A DNA stretch of 32,276 nucleotides. It comes from a virus. Positions 15,244 through 23,673 of the stretch are shown here, piece by piece. Location: positions 1-32,276 of IMG/VR virus record IMGVR_UViG_3300035212_000444, one strand, 5' to 3'. Each line of letters opens with the position of its first letter. Position 1 is the stretch's first letter. Under the pieces are notes generated by a model. It made no database searches, was not told the origin of the DNA, and worked only from the letters and a program-made list of their open reading frames with translations. A program made the position numbers and the translations under genes.

Positions 15244-16971
15244 TTATCGCTGACCCGGCGCTCTTAGTACAGGGGCATTTGCAGGGGGTGCGACAAAACT
15301 GCTTCCGCCAGCACCGCCCATACCTGCCATATACACAGCAAACGTGGGGTACCGGGCCATGAACTCACCGCCCTTCAAGGGGTCTGCGGCTTGTGATGTG
15401 TAGGCTTTGTACAGCATAGGTACCTTGTCCGCTTCTTTGAACAGCCCAAAACCTTTAAGTAACGGGCTTCCTTCGGGCTCATTACCAAGCTGTTGGTACA
15501 TGTGGAGAGGGGAACTCAGTCTTGCCGTTTCCGCTTGCTTCGCTGCAATTCTTTCTTGTGCAGAAATTTGAGCTAGCCCCATTCGCTCTCTTGCATTGAT
15601 GTCGTACATCTTGGCGCGGTTTTCCGACATTACGCCAAACGCAACCCGTGAATCTGCCCGGTTCATATCGCCGTCTTTTTGAAGCGCGTCCAACCCCAGT
15701 TTTTCAGCTTCTGTCCTGGTAGCGCGGATGTCTTTCTGGGCAGCGCGGACTTCTTTGGCGTTCATGTCCGCACGGTTTTGACGGAACATGTCGATCTTGT
15801 CAAAGGCTTCGTCCAGTTTTTCACGAGACGCCTCCAACTTATCCAACCCTTCGGTGTAGGCCTTGGCCCCAACGCCCGCACCCTTGCCAATGTTGACCAG
15901 CCCGTGCGGAGATTCCCCGGACATGATGGCAAGTCCTGCTTGGAAAATGGCCAACCCAGGTAGATCAGCTTCGCGTTTGCTCAACTTTTCTCCCCGTTCT
16001 TTGGTTCTTTTTTCGACGGCTTCCATGCCCAAGCCTTGCTTGGCTTGATCGGCTTTGATTTCATCGAGTGCAGCTTTGGCGTCTGTTTCGCGGGCTAGTG
16101 TGTACGTGCCAATTTTGTTTTGCACTGCTTGCGACACAGTGGGTTCGCCAAACTGGTCACGCATATTTTGAAACTCTTTTGCAGTGCCTGTAGCGGTCTG
16201 AGTCAGGCCAGGGATGTCTGCCATCAGCCCTTCGCCGCCAACGGTGGGATTCAGTCCTTGACCGCCGCCGGGTTTTATTCCTCTTGCCGGGGTAGCACCG
16301 GGAACAGGCGTGGCTGGAAGCGGGGGTGCTGCGGGAGCAGCGCGGGGGACAGGCGCGGGAGCAGTGGATTGTTGGAGACGCGCCGCATCTTCTTGTTTCA
16401 TTCTTTGTGCAGTATCGGGTGCGGCAGTTTCAAGAAATTTAATTTGGGCCGCTCTCTCCGCAGCTTTTCTACGCGCAAGAATTTCTTCAACTCGTGCTTG
16501 GTCATAAGCCAAAGATTCCGGGTGTACACCAAAAAGTCCGCTGGGGTCAACCATACCGTGTGAGTACCCCTGCGGCTGGCCCCCAACTCGGAACCGGGGA
16601 ACTTCTCCGCCTTCTTCAAAAGCAACGATGCCACCAGTAGCCATGCGCTGCATATTAGGTGCCGGGAGCTGACCAATACCGCTGTCTTCTGGAAGCTGTT
16701 GTGGCGGCGTGCCTTGCGGCGCACCTTGCGGTGGCATCCCTTGTTGGGGCGGCATTTGTGGCCCCATCTGCGCAATTTCTTGGTCAACCACTTTAGGCTG
16801 CGGCTGTTGCTGCCCCGCCTGTGCACCCTGACGCATCTCTTTACGGCGGTTGGACTCAGACAGCGCCAACGACAACGTGTAGGGGTCGGCCTTGTGCATA
16901 GCCGCGTATTGCTGCAACGCTTGGTCGGACATCCGCGCCATTTGGGCGGTAATCTGGTTGACGTTAATCAT
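15244..16971 (-). CDS. Internal virion protein candidate, Pro/Gln-rich with coiled coil
   Basis: This 575-residue protein starts M-I-N-V-N-Q-I-T-A-Q after an AAGGAA site. The N-terminal 45 residues are helical. A Pro/Gln/Gly-rich linker (about 50-105) follows, then a Gly-Gly segment (A-T-G-G-I-V-A-F-E-E-G-G-E-V-P-R-F, about 111-127), a second Pro/Ala linker, a long charged helical region with coiled-coil character, and a hydrophobic tail. Comparable Gly-Gly segments occur in the two neighbouring virion genes. Lying directly before the giant polyvalent gene, it matches the place of T7 gp15, so it is probably an ejected core protein. No enzymatic motif is seen. A 58-base gap separates it from the giant gene. 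Confidence 0.7.
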   Translation of the reverse strand: MINVNQITAQMARMSDQALQQYAAMHKADPYTLSLALSESNRRKEMRQGAQAGQQQPQPKVVDQEIAQMGPQMPPQQGMPPQGAPQGTPPQQLPEDSGIGQLPAPNMQRMATGGIVAFEEGGEVPRFRVGGQPQGYSHGMVDPSGLFGVHPESLAYDQARVEEILARRKAAERAAQIKFLETAAPDTAQRMKQEDAARLQQSTAPAPVPRAAPAAPPLPATPVPGATPARGIKPGGGQGLNPTVGGEGLMADIPGLTQTATGTAKEFQNMRDQFGEPTVSQAVQNKIGTYTLARETDAKAALDEIKADQAKQGLGMEAVEKRTKERGEKLSKREADLPGLAIFQAGLAIMSGESPHGLVNIGKGAGVGAKAYTEGLDKLEASREKLDEAFDKIDMFRQNRADMNAKEVRAAQKDIRATRTEAEKLGLDALQKDGDMNRADSRVAFGVMSENRAKMYDINARERMGLAQISAQERIAAKQAETARLSSPLHMYQQLGNEPEGSPLLKGFGLFKEADKVPMLYKAYTSQAADPLKGGEFMARYPTFAVYMAGMGGAGGSSFVAPPANAPVLRAPGQR

Positions 16972-16980
16972 GAATATTCC

Positions 16981-18609
16981 TTACCCTATTTTGGAGAGTG
17001 CCAGCTCAGCCAGACCTGCTGGGCGCTGCTTGGCTTTAACTTTGCCGCCCTTTTTCATACCTGCCATTCTGCTCAAGCCATAACCTGCCATGCCCAGACC
17101 TGCTAACTGCGACACGTTGCTGGGGGCGGCTTGGTACATGTTGGTGCTGGTGGACTGCATCGGCAAGCCGCGCAGCATGTTGCTCATAAAGGCCAACTGC
17201 TGCTGGGGGTACTGCTGCGCCATGGCGTAGTTCTGAATCTGCTGGTTCAAGATGCCTTGCTGCTGCGCTTGCTGTTGAGCGCCCAACTGATTCTGCAAAT
17301 TAATGTTGCCAACCTGTTGGCCGTACTGCGTCTGGCCCAACTGACCCAACTGACCAGCGGCTTGCAGCCCGGTCTGCAACCCTTGCATGCCGTAGCCTGC
17401 ACCAAACTGGCGAGACTGCTCCCCGGCTTGCTGGCCAGCCAACCCATACTGTGCGCGTTGCTGTGCGGCGGTCATGCCCTGACCTGCGCCAAACTGTCGG
17501 GACTGTTCACGCATTTGTTGCGCGTTCATACCTTGCTGCTGGTTGGCCAGTTGTGCTTGGAGGTTTTGTCCAGAGCCAAGCCCCTGGGTTTGCAAACGCG
17601 AAGCCAGATTCTGCTGGCCAACATTGAACCCCATGCCTTGATTGGCCAACTGCGCTTGCAGGTTTTGACCTGAACCCAGTTGCTGTATGCCCAATTGAGC
17701 GCCAAGATTTTGCTGACCCACAGTAAGACCCGCGCCTTGGTTGGCTAACGCTGCTTGCATGCGTGCGTTTTGCTCGGCATTAAATTGCTGTTGCGCGTTT
17801 TGGAACGCGGCGTTCTGCCCTTGTGCTTGGATGTCGCCCTTTTGCGTGGCCAAGTTACGTGCGGCTTCAGCTTCCATCAACCCTGCACGGGAGCCACCAA
17901 ATGCGCCAGAACGAACCGCCTGACCAGCACGCTGGGTGCCTGCAATATCGGCTTGACGCTGGGCTTCGCGTTGCTGGATGTCCACTACATTTTGCATGTA
18001 GGGGTTCATGAACTGGTTAGCAGTTCCAGGTTGGTTAAAGCTGTCTGCGCTGACACGCTCGGCAGGCCCCATCTGATACTGCTGCAAGTTGGGCGCGTTT
18101 ACATTAGCCGGGCCTTGCATTTGCAAGTCTTGCAACTGCGGTGCATTGACTTGTTGGGAGTTGAACTGCCCGGTTTGATAGTCTTGGGGCGCTTGGAACT
18201 GATTGCCAAACTGCCCTGCGTCGTAGCTTGCCCCCATAGCGCGTTGTCCTGCCAAGCCCGCAATACCCGACGCCGTGTCCAACTGGGGAGATGTGCCCAT
18301 GTTGGCGGCTCCCCTGAACGACTGCTCCTGCATGGGGCTGAACCCAGCAACGTACTTGGATGGGTCTTCGCTGAACGGCGTGTAGCCCTTCATGCTAGTG
18401 GCGTATTTCTGCCCCGTGGTCGGGTCTGTCTCGTAGTTGTACAACTGCTGCTGGGTTGTGCCAAGCATCGTCTCTACGTATGGACGCGCATACTCAGGGA
18501 TGTTTGTGTTGGACACCGTGGTCTGTGTAGGCGGAGGAGCGCCGCCACCCCCGCCCATGTACAAGCGTGGCCCCATAAAAAAGTCGAGTATGTCGGTAAA
18601 TTTGAACAT
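16981..18609 (-). CDS. Gln-rich repeat virion protein (internal/ejection candidate)
   Basis: This 542-residue protein opens M-F-K-F-T-D-I-L-D-F-F-M-G, then a Gly/Pro linker and a folded N-terminal part (N-T-N-I-P-E-Y-A-R-P-Y). A long Gln/Ala/Gly-rich section follows (about 170-470) made of degenerate repeats around L-G-S-G-Q-N-L-Q-A-Q-L-A-N-Q and R-E-Q-S-R-Q-F-G-A-G. It ends with a Met/Gly segment and M-K-K-G-G-K-V-K. Such Gln/Ala repeats suit long helical bundles, and the position matches T7 gp14, a core protein that forms a pore in the outer membrane during ejection. The ATG at 18609 has GAGGG nearby; a TTG nine codons earlier would overlap the previous gene's end. The next gene lies 9 bases beyond the stop. 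Confidence 0.7.
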   Translation of the reverse strand: MFKFTDILDFFMGPRLYMGGGGGAPPPTQTTVSNTNIPEYARPYVETMLGTTQQQLYNYETDPTTGQKYATSMKGYTPFSEDPSKYVAGFSPMQEQSFRGAANMGTSPQLDTASGIAGLAGQRAMGASYDAGQFGNQFQAPQDYQTGQFNSQQVNAPQLQDLQMQGPANVNAPNLQQYQMGPAERVSADSFNQPGTANQFMNPYMQNVVDIQQREAQRQADIAGTQRAGQAVRSGAFGGSRAGLMEAEAARNLATQKGDIQAQGQNAAFQNAQQQFNAEQNARMQAALANQGAGLTVGQQNLGAQLGIQQLGSGQNLQAQLANQGMGFNVGQQNLASRLQTQGLGSGQNLQAQLANQQQGMNAQQMREQSRQFGAGQGMTAAQQRAQYGLAGQQAGEQSRQFGAGYGMQGLQTGLQAAGQLGQLGQTQYGQQVGNINLQNQLGAQQQAQQQGILNQQIQNYAMAQQYPQQQLAFMSNMLRGLPMQSTSTNMYQAAPSNVSQLAGLGMAGYGLSRMAGMKKGGKVKAKQRPAGLAELALSKIG

Positions 18610-18619
18610 CACAGTGCCC

Positions 18620-19033
18620 TCATATCTTTGTTTCAACCACGGTATAACGCCGTGTAAATCCCTGGTTCTCCAGCAGGCGAACCATTGCTGGACGCCCGCC
18701 CGCTTGAATCTTGGTAGCGCCCATGCCGCGCAACACCGCCTTTAACTGATCCAGTACTGGCTCATTGACAATCCCTGCACCCCCTGCGCTAGTCACAAAC
18801 GCCACCCTGTCGTTGGGGTAGTTTTGAAAAGCGATTGTCATTGCCCCGTGAAGCTGGTTGTCTTCGTCAGTGGCCACTAACAACGTCCAATGTCCCAGCG
18901 TGACGTACATTTTGATCTGCTCAAGCGAGTAGTCATCCCCGCCAAACTTCTCTGTTGCAGCGATGAATTTCTCCACCAACGGCCAAGTCTGGGCGGTGTA
19001 CTGTTGCGGGACATGCTGGACAGTGAGCGTCAT
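18620..19033 (-). CDS. GNAT-like small protein, possible T7 gp13-type internal protein
   Basis: This 137-residue protein reads like a compact alpha/beta acyltransferase (GNAT) fold. It has an N-terminal helix (V-E-K-F-I-A-A-T-E), a central strand (H-W-T-L-L-V-A-T-D-E), a further strand (G-A-M-T-I-A-F), and a C-terminal G-G-R-P-A-M-V-R-L-L-E-N-Q-G-F, the usual end of GNAT domains. The acetyl-CoA loop (Q/R-x-x-G-x-G/A) is not clear, so it may be catalytically silent. T7 gp13, of about the same length and place, also looks GNAT-related to me. Its ATG overlaps the previous stop (ATGA), so it is translated with the Ala/Gly-rich virion gene. It is cytoplasmic or virion-internal, with no signal peptide. 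Confidence 0.6.
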   Translation of the reverse strand: MTLTVQHVPQQYTAQTWPLVEKFIAATEKFGGDDYSLEQIKMYVTLGHWTLLVATDEDNQLHGAMTIAFQNYPNDRVAFVTSAGGAGIVNEPVLDQLKAVLRGMGATKIQAGGRPAMVRLLENQGFTRRYTVVETKI

Positions 19034-20184
19034 GCTGGCATGTACTTGGTCGGGTTGATCTGCTTGGCCTGTGCTTGTTTACCTGTCCTGGCGGCGCGAA
19101 CCCGGTCCATCATCTTGTACAACTGCTTGGCCCCAGCGTCCGATGAGCCGTTACCCAAGCCCGACACCACATCGGCAGAAACCACAAACTCGTCGTTGGC
19201 CAACCGGGCGGGTTGCTTGCCTGCAATGGTGGCGGGGATGCTGTCACTCATGCCGTCTCCTGGGCCTTTGAGCATGCGCCCACCACGAGCGTAGTCGGCA
19301 TAACCGCCAAGATCGGCCAAACCGCCACCAGCCATACCGGGCCGGGCAACCATCTTTGTGCCAGCTTCAGCGTCATACCGGGCAGGGTCGTAGCTCAGTG
19401 GGGGGGTGGCGTACTTTCCCTGTTCTTGTTCTTGTGCAAGCCGCTTTATTTGTTCTCCAATACTTGTAAGCCCGCCGCCAGCCATGTTGCGGTAGTCTTT
19501 GTACACCGGAGTGTAGGGGGTAGGCGGCTTGACTTCAAGCGGCTTGTAGCGGTCTGGGTCGTACTTGAGCTTGTTCAACGGGCCGTCATACGGCGGGGCT
19601 TCGGGATAGGGACTCTTGCGGTCTGCCAGCATTGCCGCAGCCGCCAGGGGAATGCCGTATTTGGCCACGGCGGGGAGTCCGCCGTACCAGTTAGCGGCGG
19701 AGTTTGCCATGCCTGCAATACCGCCAGGAGCGGCGGGAGCCGCAACACTTGGAACCATCGCCGCCTGCCCGCCCACATAGGGAGTAGCTATCCCAGACCC
19801 AATGGCATCAACACCAGCAGCACCAGCGGCGGGAAGGGCGCTAGCCGCAGCGGCGGGAGCGGCGGGGGCCAAACTTGCAAGTCCCGCCAATTGAGACGCC
19901 TCAACTGATCCAGCAGCAGCGGCAGCAGCCTGAGCCGGTGTTAACGCAGAGGCAGCTAAATACGCGCTGTCGGCAGCAAGTGCTCCAGCCGCAGTCCCAG
20001 CACCAGCAGCCCCGGCTCCCGCGCCCGCCGTCCCTGCTCCAGCAAGCGTCTCCCCGCCAAGAGCCCCGCCAGTAAAATACATGGCAGTCGCCGCTGCAAT
20101 CAGCGGCGCATTCTGTGAAAGGCTTAAACTTTTGTCAAGGTTGGCAAGCTCTTTGCCGGGGTCGAATCCGCCGCCACCGCTCAT
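19030..20184 (-). CDS. Ala/Gly-rich virion-associated protein
   Basis: This 384-residue protein starts M-S-G-G-G-G-F-D-P-G after a GGAG site. The first half is dominated by Ala and Gly (about 25-160) and could form hydrophobic helices. A Pro/Tyr-rich linker follows, then two M-A-G-G-G-L segments and a conserved C-terminal block including K-G-P-G-D-G-M-S-D-S-I-P-A, the stretch A-N-D-E-F-V-V-S-A-D-V-V-S and G-A-K-Q-L-Y-K-M-M-D-R-V. I recall this last block from virion proteins of uncultured podoviruses, where its function is unassigned. The stop overlaps the GNAT-like gene (ATGA). It probably belongs to the internal core or the tail-portal interface. Confidence 0.65.
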   Translation of the reverse strand: MSGGGGFDPGKELANLDKSLSLSQNAPLIAAATAMYFTGGALGGETLAGAGTAGAGAGAAGAGTAAGALAADSAYLAASALTPAQAAAAAAGSVEASQLAGLASLAPAAPAAAASALPAAGAAGVDAIGSGIATPYVGGQAAMVPSVAAPAAPGGIAGMANSAANWYGGLPAVAKYGIPLAAAAMLADRKSPYPEAPPYDGPLNKLKYDPDRYKPLEVKPPTPYTPVYKDYRNMAGGGLTSIGEQIKRLAQEQEQGKYATPPLSYDPARYDAEAGTKMVARPGMAGGGLADLGGYADYARGGRMLKGPGDGMSDSIPATIAGKQPARLANDEFVVSADVVSGLGNGSSDAGAKQLYKMMDRVRAARTGKQAQAKQINPTKYMPA

Positions 20185-20215
20185 AGCGTACTCCTGGTTA
20201 ATTGTTCAAATGGTA

Positions 20216-20857
20216 TCATGTTGAGAGCGCCGAGACAAATGTGACAGTCAAGATTGCCGAGGGAATAGCCGGGACTGGAGCCGCTGCCGCAACAGCCTTA
20301 ATTTGGACGTTGGTGTCATCCACACTCCACATCAGCTCAAAGTAGTCCCCCGCCTGCATAGATAACACAAAATTCCAAGCTGCAATGTTTTCTGCTACGG
20401 TTCCTTGAACAGCCATTTCACTGGCGGAATACGCAACGTCTACCCCATTTATCCGCGCCCAAATGTAAGCGTGCCCTGCGGAACCAGATGCCTTATCAAG
20501 CTGCAAGGAAAACTGGAAGTTGTAGATGCCTGCATTTGTAACAGTAATTTTTGATGTTGGCGACCCTATAGCAACGCCGTTACTTAGACCAGTAGAGTTA
20601 AATGTAACTGTATACGCCGTGCCTGTTGCCGCCGCCGATTGTGTTGTAGTGTCGTGGAATGCTCCGTAAGGGAACTGAACAAACCGTCCCCCGTTATCCC
20701 CCACCACAACGCCCAACAAACTATCAAGCTGGTTAAAGTACAACCGCAAGATGTTCATAAACTGCTCTTGGTATTGGGCGTTGTATTCCTGCGGAGCGGA
20801 CGGCAGGCGCGGCGCTACGACAGGCCGATAGCGGTTGGTGATTATGTTAGTTGCCAT
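20216..20857 (-). CDS. Structural protein with C1q-like jelly-roll C-terminus
   Basis: This 213-residue protein has an N-terminal helical segment (Q-E-Q-F-M-N-I-L-R-L-Y-F-N-Q-L-D-S-L-L-G, about 30-49) that resembles a trimerising or docking helix. A beta-rich C-terminal domain (about 75-213) follows, with G-I-Y-N-F-Q-F-S-L-Q-L-D and A-G-D-Y-F-E-L-M-W, the alternating pattern of a C1q/TNF-like jelly roll. Such heads cap trimeric phage fibres and decoration proteins. The ATG follows the stop of the tail gene directly (TAAATG), with a GGAGA site upstream, so the pair is likely co-translated. It is most likely a head or tail fibre or decoration protein. The function beyond that is unknown. Confidence 0.65.
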   Translation of the reverse strand: MATNIITNRYRPVVAPRLPSAPQEYNAQYQEQFMNILRLYFNQLDSLLGVVVGDNGGRFVQFPYGAFHDTTTQSAAATGTAYTVTFNSTGLSNGVAIGSPTSKITVTNAGIYNFQFSLQLDKASGSAGHAYIWARINGVDVAYSASEMAVQGTVAENIAAWNFVLSMQAGDYFELMWSVDDTNVQIKAVAAAAPVPAIPSAILTVTFVSALST

Positions 20858-23188
20858 TTATCTCCTGCCGTCAGGACGGAGGTCAATGCGAGGAGCGCCC
20901 AGTTGCCACTGCACCCCCAACCCGTCTGTCGTTGACCCCGTGGTCCCAGAACTTACCTTGAATGCCATCTGCCGCCCACGAATCCGCACGTATATCTGTT
21001 GGGTGAACTGTTGCACGTTGTACGTAATCTGGTTCTGATAGTTCTGGGTGCTTTGCACTGCGGGGTTGTTTGAGCTTCCGTATGCCGCGCCAGGGAAAGT
21101 TCGGGGTATGGCTGTGAAATACGCTGTTGGAGTATTTACGCTGGAGCCGTCAAACGTCAGGTCAGGAATCAAGCGCCACACAAACCCAAAGTTGTTGCCG
21201 TCCCCAATATCAAAGTCGGAAGACTGCACATTGGCCACAATGGGAACCGCTGGGTTGACCGTACCATCATCCACACCACTCTCATGGTAAACAAGAATTG
21301 CGTTTGAACTTCCGCCAGCAACGCCATAAGCTGTAGCCATTGGGGAGGCACGCAACGCACTATCCAGCCATGCTGTACGGCCTTGATACGCGCCGTTGTA
21401 GTTTGCCCAATCGCCGTAATACCAAACATTGTCTTTGTAGTTGTAGATTACATAACGGTCAATTACGTTGGACGTAGAAGAGCAGTACTGCCACCAAACC
21501 TCGTTGTAGCCTTCATTTGTACCTGACACAATTTGAAAAGACTGTGTTCTGTTTATATCGGTGAACACATATTCCCGTAGCGTAGACGGCAGAACATCCA
21601 CCCTACCAGAGTATTGGTAGAACTGATCTAGTCCCATCCAGTACGTGATGTTGGTAGCAGTTGCCACAGCATTAGGGCCAGCAATAGAGATGTTGTCCCC
21701 CAGAATCTGGAAGCTCCACACGTAGGGCGGACCAATATATTGCATAGAGTAAATGGCTGAATCAGTAAACACCAAAACCTCTTGGCGTGTCTGCTGGGCC
21801 ATGATAATGGCCGAGCCGTGGCTCAGTCGGTAATCCCCTGCTTGGTTGGTGATAGCGGGAGTCCATGTCAACAAATCTTCTTGGTTAGACCATCGAATCT
21901 GCATGGGGTCAAGTGCTGCCGTGGCATATACCCCAGTAGGGTCATTCGTACCAAAAGCAATTGTGAATCGGCTTGAGTCGGATACCAACACAAAGTTACA
22001 CACCGTGGGGCATGTCGAATCTGCATCCCAGTAAGCAATACTATTTTGGGTATTGGTGTTGGAAGCGGAAACTACCTGCGCCCTATTAAAAATGGTAGGT
22101 GTTGCATCTGCAACCCAGTAGTAGATTGCCCCACCACGAGGATTTAACACCAAGTTCTGGCCGTAGTTTGACTCACTCCAAGTACGCAATTGCAGCCCAA
22201 TACCAAAACCTATAGGAGCAGCAGCGCCCCAGCCTGTAGCAGTGGATGAATACTGATATACAGGTGTTCCAACCGTGTGTGTTGCCGCCGTAGTACCAAC
22301 CCCCCGAACCACAGGAGATGCAAAGGTGGTAGCAGTAACAGACGGGTACGTAATAATTTCAGTGTCAATAACAATGTTCCCGCTGGCCGCAAACCCGGTT
22401 GTGGAACTGACGCTAATAGCCCCAGTAGAAGTTGTGCTAGTAATAGCTGAAGTTAGTGCGGTAGCAACACTGGGGCCAGTCGAGCCACCCCACCCACCAG
22501 AACCCCAGCCTACGCCAACGGTGTATACATCGCCACCCGTTGAAATCTGCACTGCAAAAGCAGCCGCGCCCGTTGTGCCAGCAGTCACCGTAACAGCCGA
22601 TGAGACATAGACCTGTATGGTAAATGTAGAGCTACTGACGTATGTAATTTGAAACTCAGCATTGAGGTTTGCCGCAGGAATGCCGTTAACTGCGCTGGCC
22701 ACCCCTGAGATGGTTACAAAGTCGTTTGTCTGCCCGTTGTAACCCGACACGTTACAGGTCACAGTCACATACCGTGCAGTGCCTGATGAAGAGGCAGTCG
22801 TGGTGAATGCGTTTGAAGCAACGCTAATTGCGGCAGGGGGGATGCCTGTTATTGGCGTTATGTCGTAGAACAGTCCACCTGTACCGTTTTGGATGTAGTA
22901 CTTGAGATTGGTGCCCAGACCAAGCAGGTTGTACCCAGACAAGGTAACCCAGTTCCACAAGGAACGACAAACACCCCATAACGTGCCAGTTGTGGGGTAC
23001 GCAATACTGGTAGTCACATTGGCAATGTCGGTGGATAGAATGCCCGCATCCTTTGTCCAACCGCCAATCTTTTCTGGCAGACCAGAACGAAAGCGCACCT
23101 TGTTGGTTTGATACCAACCGCCTTCATTGCCGTAGTTGGTGCTTTCTCGGTTGGTTCCCGGCGTGAATGCAAGTTTCTGTAAGGGCAT
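20858..23188 (-). CDS. Large tail protein, gp12/P22 gp10-like nozzle candidate with Ig-like inserts
   Basis: This 776-residue, beta-rich protein starts M-P-L-Q-K-L-A-F-T-P-G-T-N-R-E and continues N-E-G-G-W-Y-Q-T-N-K-V-R-F-R-S-G, a start I associate with large podovirus tail proteins annotated as tail tubular B or packaged-DNA-stabilising proteins. Residues about 120-235 form an inserted Ig-like beta domain (Y-N-G-Q-T-N-D-F-V-T-I-S-G). Residues about 250-310 form a second small insert (V-S-S-T-T-G-F...V-R-G-V-G-T-T-A-A). The remainder has WD-like aromatic blades consistent with a propeller, as in T7 gp12. It is probably the tail nozzle protein. AGGAA precedes the ATG. It leads the run of genes that ends in the giant polyvalent protein. 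Confidence 0.7.
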   Translation of the reverse strand: MPLQKLAFTPGTNRESTNYGNEGGWYQTNKVRFRSGLPEKIGGWTKDAGILSTDIANVTTSIAYPTTGTLWGVCRSLWNWVTLSGYNLLGLGTNLKYYIQNGTGGLFYDITPITGIPPAAISVASNAFTTTASSSGTARYVTVTCNVSGYNGQTNDFVTISGVASAVNGIPAANLNAEFQITYVSSSTFTIQVYVSSAVTVTAGTTGAAAFAVQISTGGDVYTVGVGWGSGGWGGSTGPSVATALTSAITSTTSTGAISVSSTTGFAASGNIVIDTEIITYPSVTATTFASPVVRGVGTTAATHTVGTPVYQYSSTATGWGAAAPIGFGIGLQLRTWSESNYGQNLVLNPRGGAIYYWVADATPTIFNRAQVVSASNTNTQNSIAYWDADSTCPTVCNFVLVSDSSRFTIAFGTNDPTGVYATAALDPMQIRWSNQEDLLTWTPAITNQAGDYRLSHGSAIIMAQQTRQEVLVFTDSAIYSMQYIGPPYVWSFQILGDNISIAGPNAVATATNITYWMGLDQFYQYSGRVDVLPSTLREYVFTDINRTQSFQIVSGTNEGYNEVWWQYCSSTSNVIDRYVIYNYKDNVWYYGDWANYNGAYQGRTAWLDSALRASPMATAYGVAGGSSNAILVYHESGVDDGTVNPAVPIVANVQSSDFDIGDGNNFGFVWRLIPDLTFDGSSVNTPTAYFTAIPRTFPGAAYGSSNNPAVQSTQNYQNQITYNVQQFTQQIYVRIRGRQMAFKVSSGTTGSTTDGLGVQWQLGAPRIDLRPDGRR

Positions 23189-23196
23189 TTTGATTC

Positions 23197-23673
23197 CTAT
23201 GACAAGAACATGGCGCGTTCGTCAATCCGACGGTTTTGCAGCCCTTTGAGTATTTTCCCACCAGCCATGCAATACTTCAAGAGTTCTTCCGCAGCACCCG
23301 CTTTATCGCCCCGAAGCAGCTTTTGACGAAGCGTCGAACGCTGGAGTGTTCCAAGACCGACATTGAAACTAAAGCTAACAAGGCTATCATACATACCTTG
23401 TGTAAGGGGAACGGGGCAGAACTGAGCCACTCCACGCTCAAACCTTGCAAGATCGCTTCTGAGAATCCCATCTACTTCGTCCTTTGAAAAAACCCGGCTA
23501 TCTTCTGGGCGAAGCGGGTAAGCTCCTCTTTGATCCATTGGTATCTTAGCTTGGTCTGGGTAAAGTACATGTCCAACTCCTATTGTCCAAAGCAGGGCTG
23601 GGCAACGGTATGGTTTAAACCGAATGCCCTCATGGTGGCAGATGACCTTGATGGCCTCTGGGCTGAGATTCAT
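23197..23673 (-). CDS. Endolysin: GH24 lysozyme with E-C-T catalytic triad
   Basis: This 158-residue glycoside hydrolase family 24 lysozyme cleaves the glycan strands of peptidoglycan at the end of infection. The active-site layout E15-x8-C24-x5-T30 matches T4 lysozyme E11-D20-T26 in spacing, with Cys in place of Asp as in phage P1 Lyz. T-I-G-V-G-H follows the Thr as usual, and C-terminal helices contain V-S-F-S-F-N-V-G-L-G and R-R-I-D-E-R. No signal peptide or signal-anchor is present, so release should depend on the upstream holin. Its ATG overlaps the holin stop (ATGA), and the stop lies 8 bases before the tail gene. The length is normal for a single-domain enzyme. Confidence 0.92.
   Translation of the reverse strand: MNLSPEAIKVICHHEGIRFKPYRCPALLWTIGVGHVLYPDQAKIPMDQRGAYPLRPEDSRVFSKDEVDGILRSDLARFERGVAQFCPVPLTQGMYDSLVSFSFNVGLGTLQRSTLRQKLLRGDKAGAAEELLKYCMAGGKILKGLQNRRIDERAMFLS

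Noticed and set aside
17755-18657. 300-residue open frame on + strand
   Set aside because: Opposite the Gln-rich virion gene; its Leu-rich composition is the complement of Gln codons.
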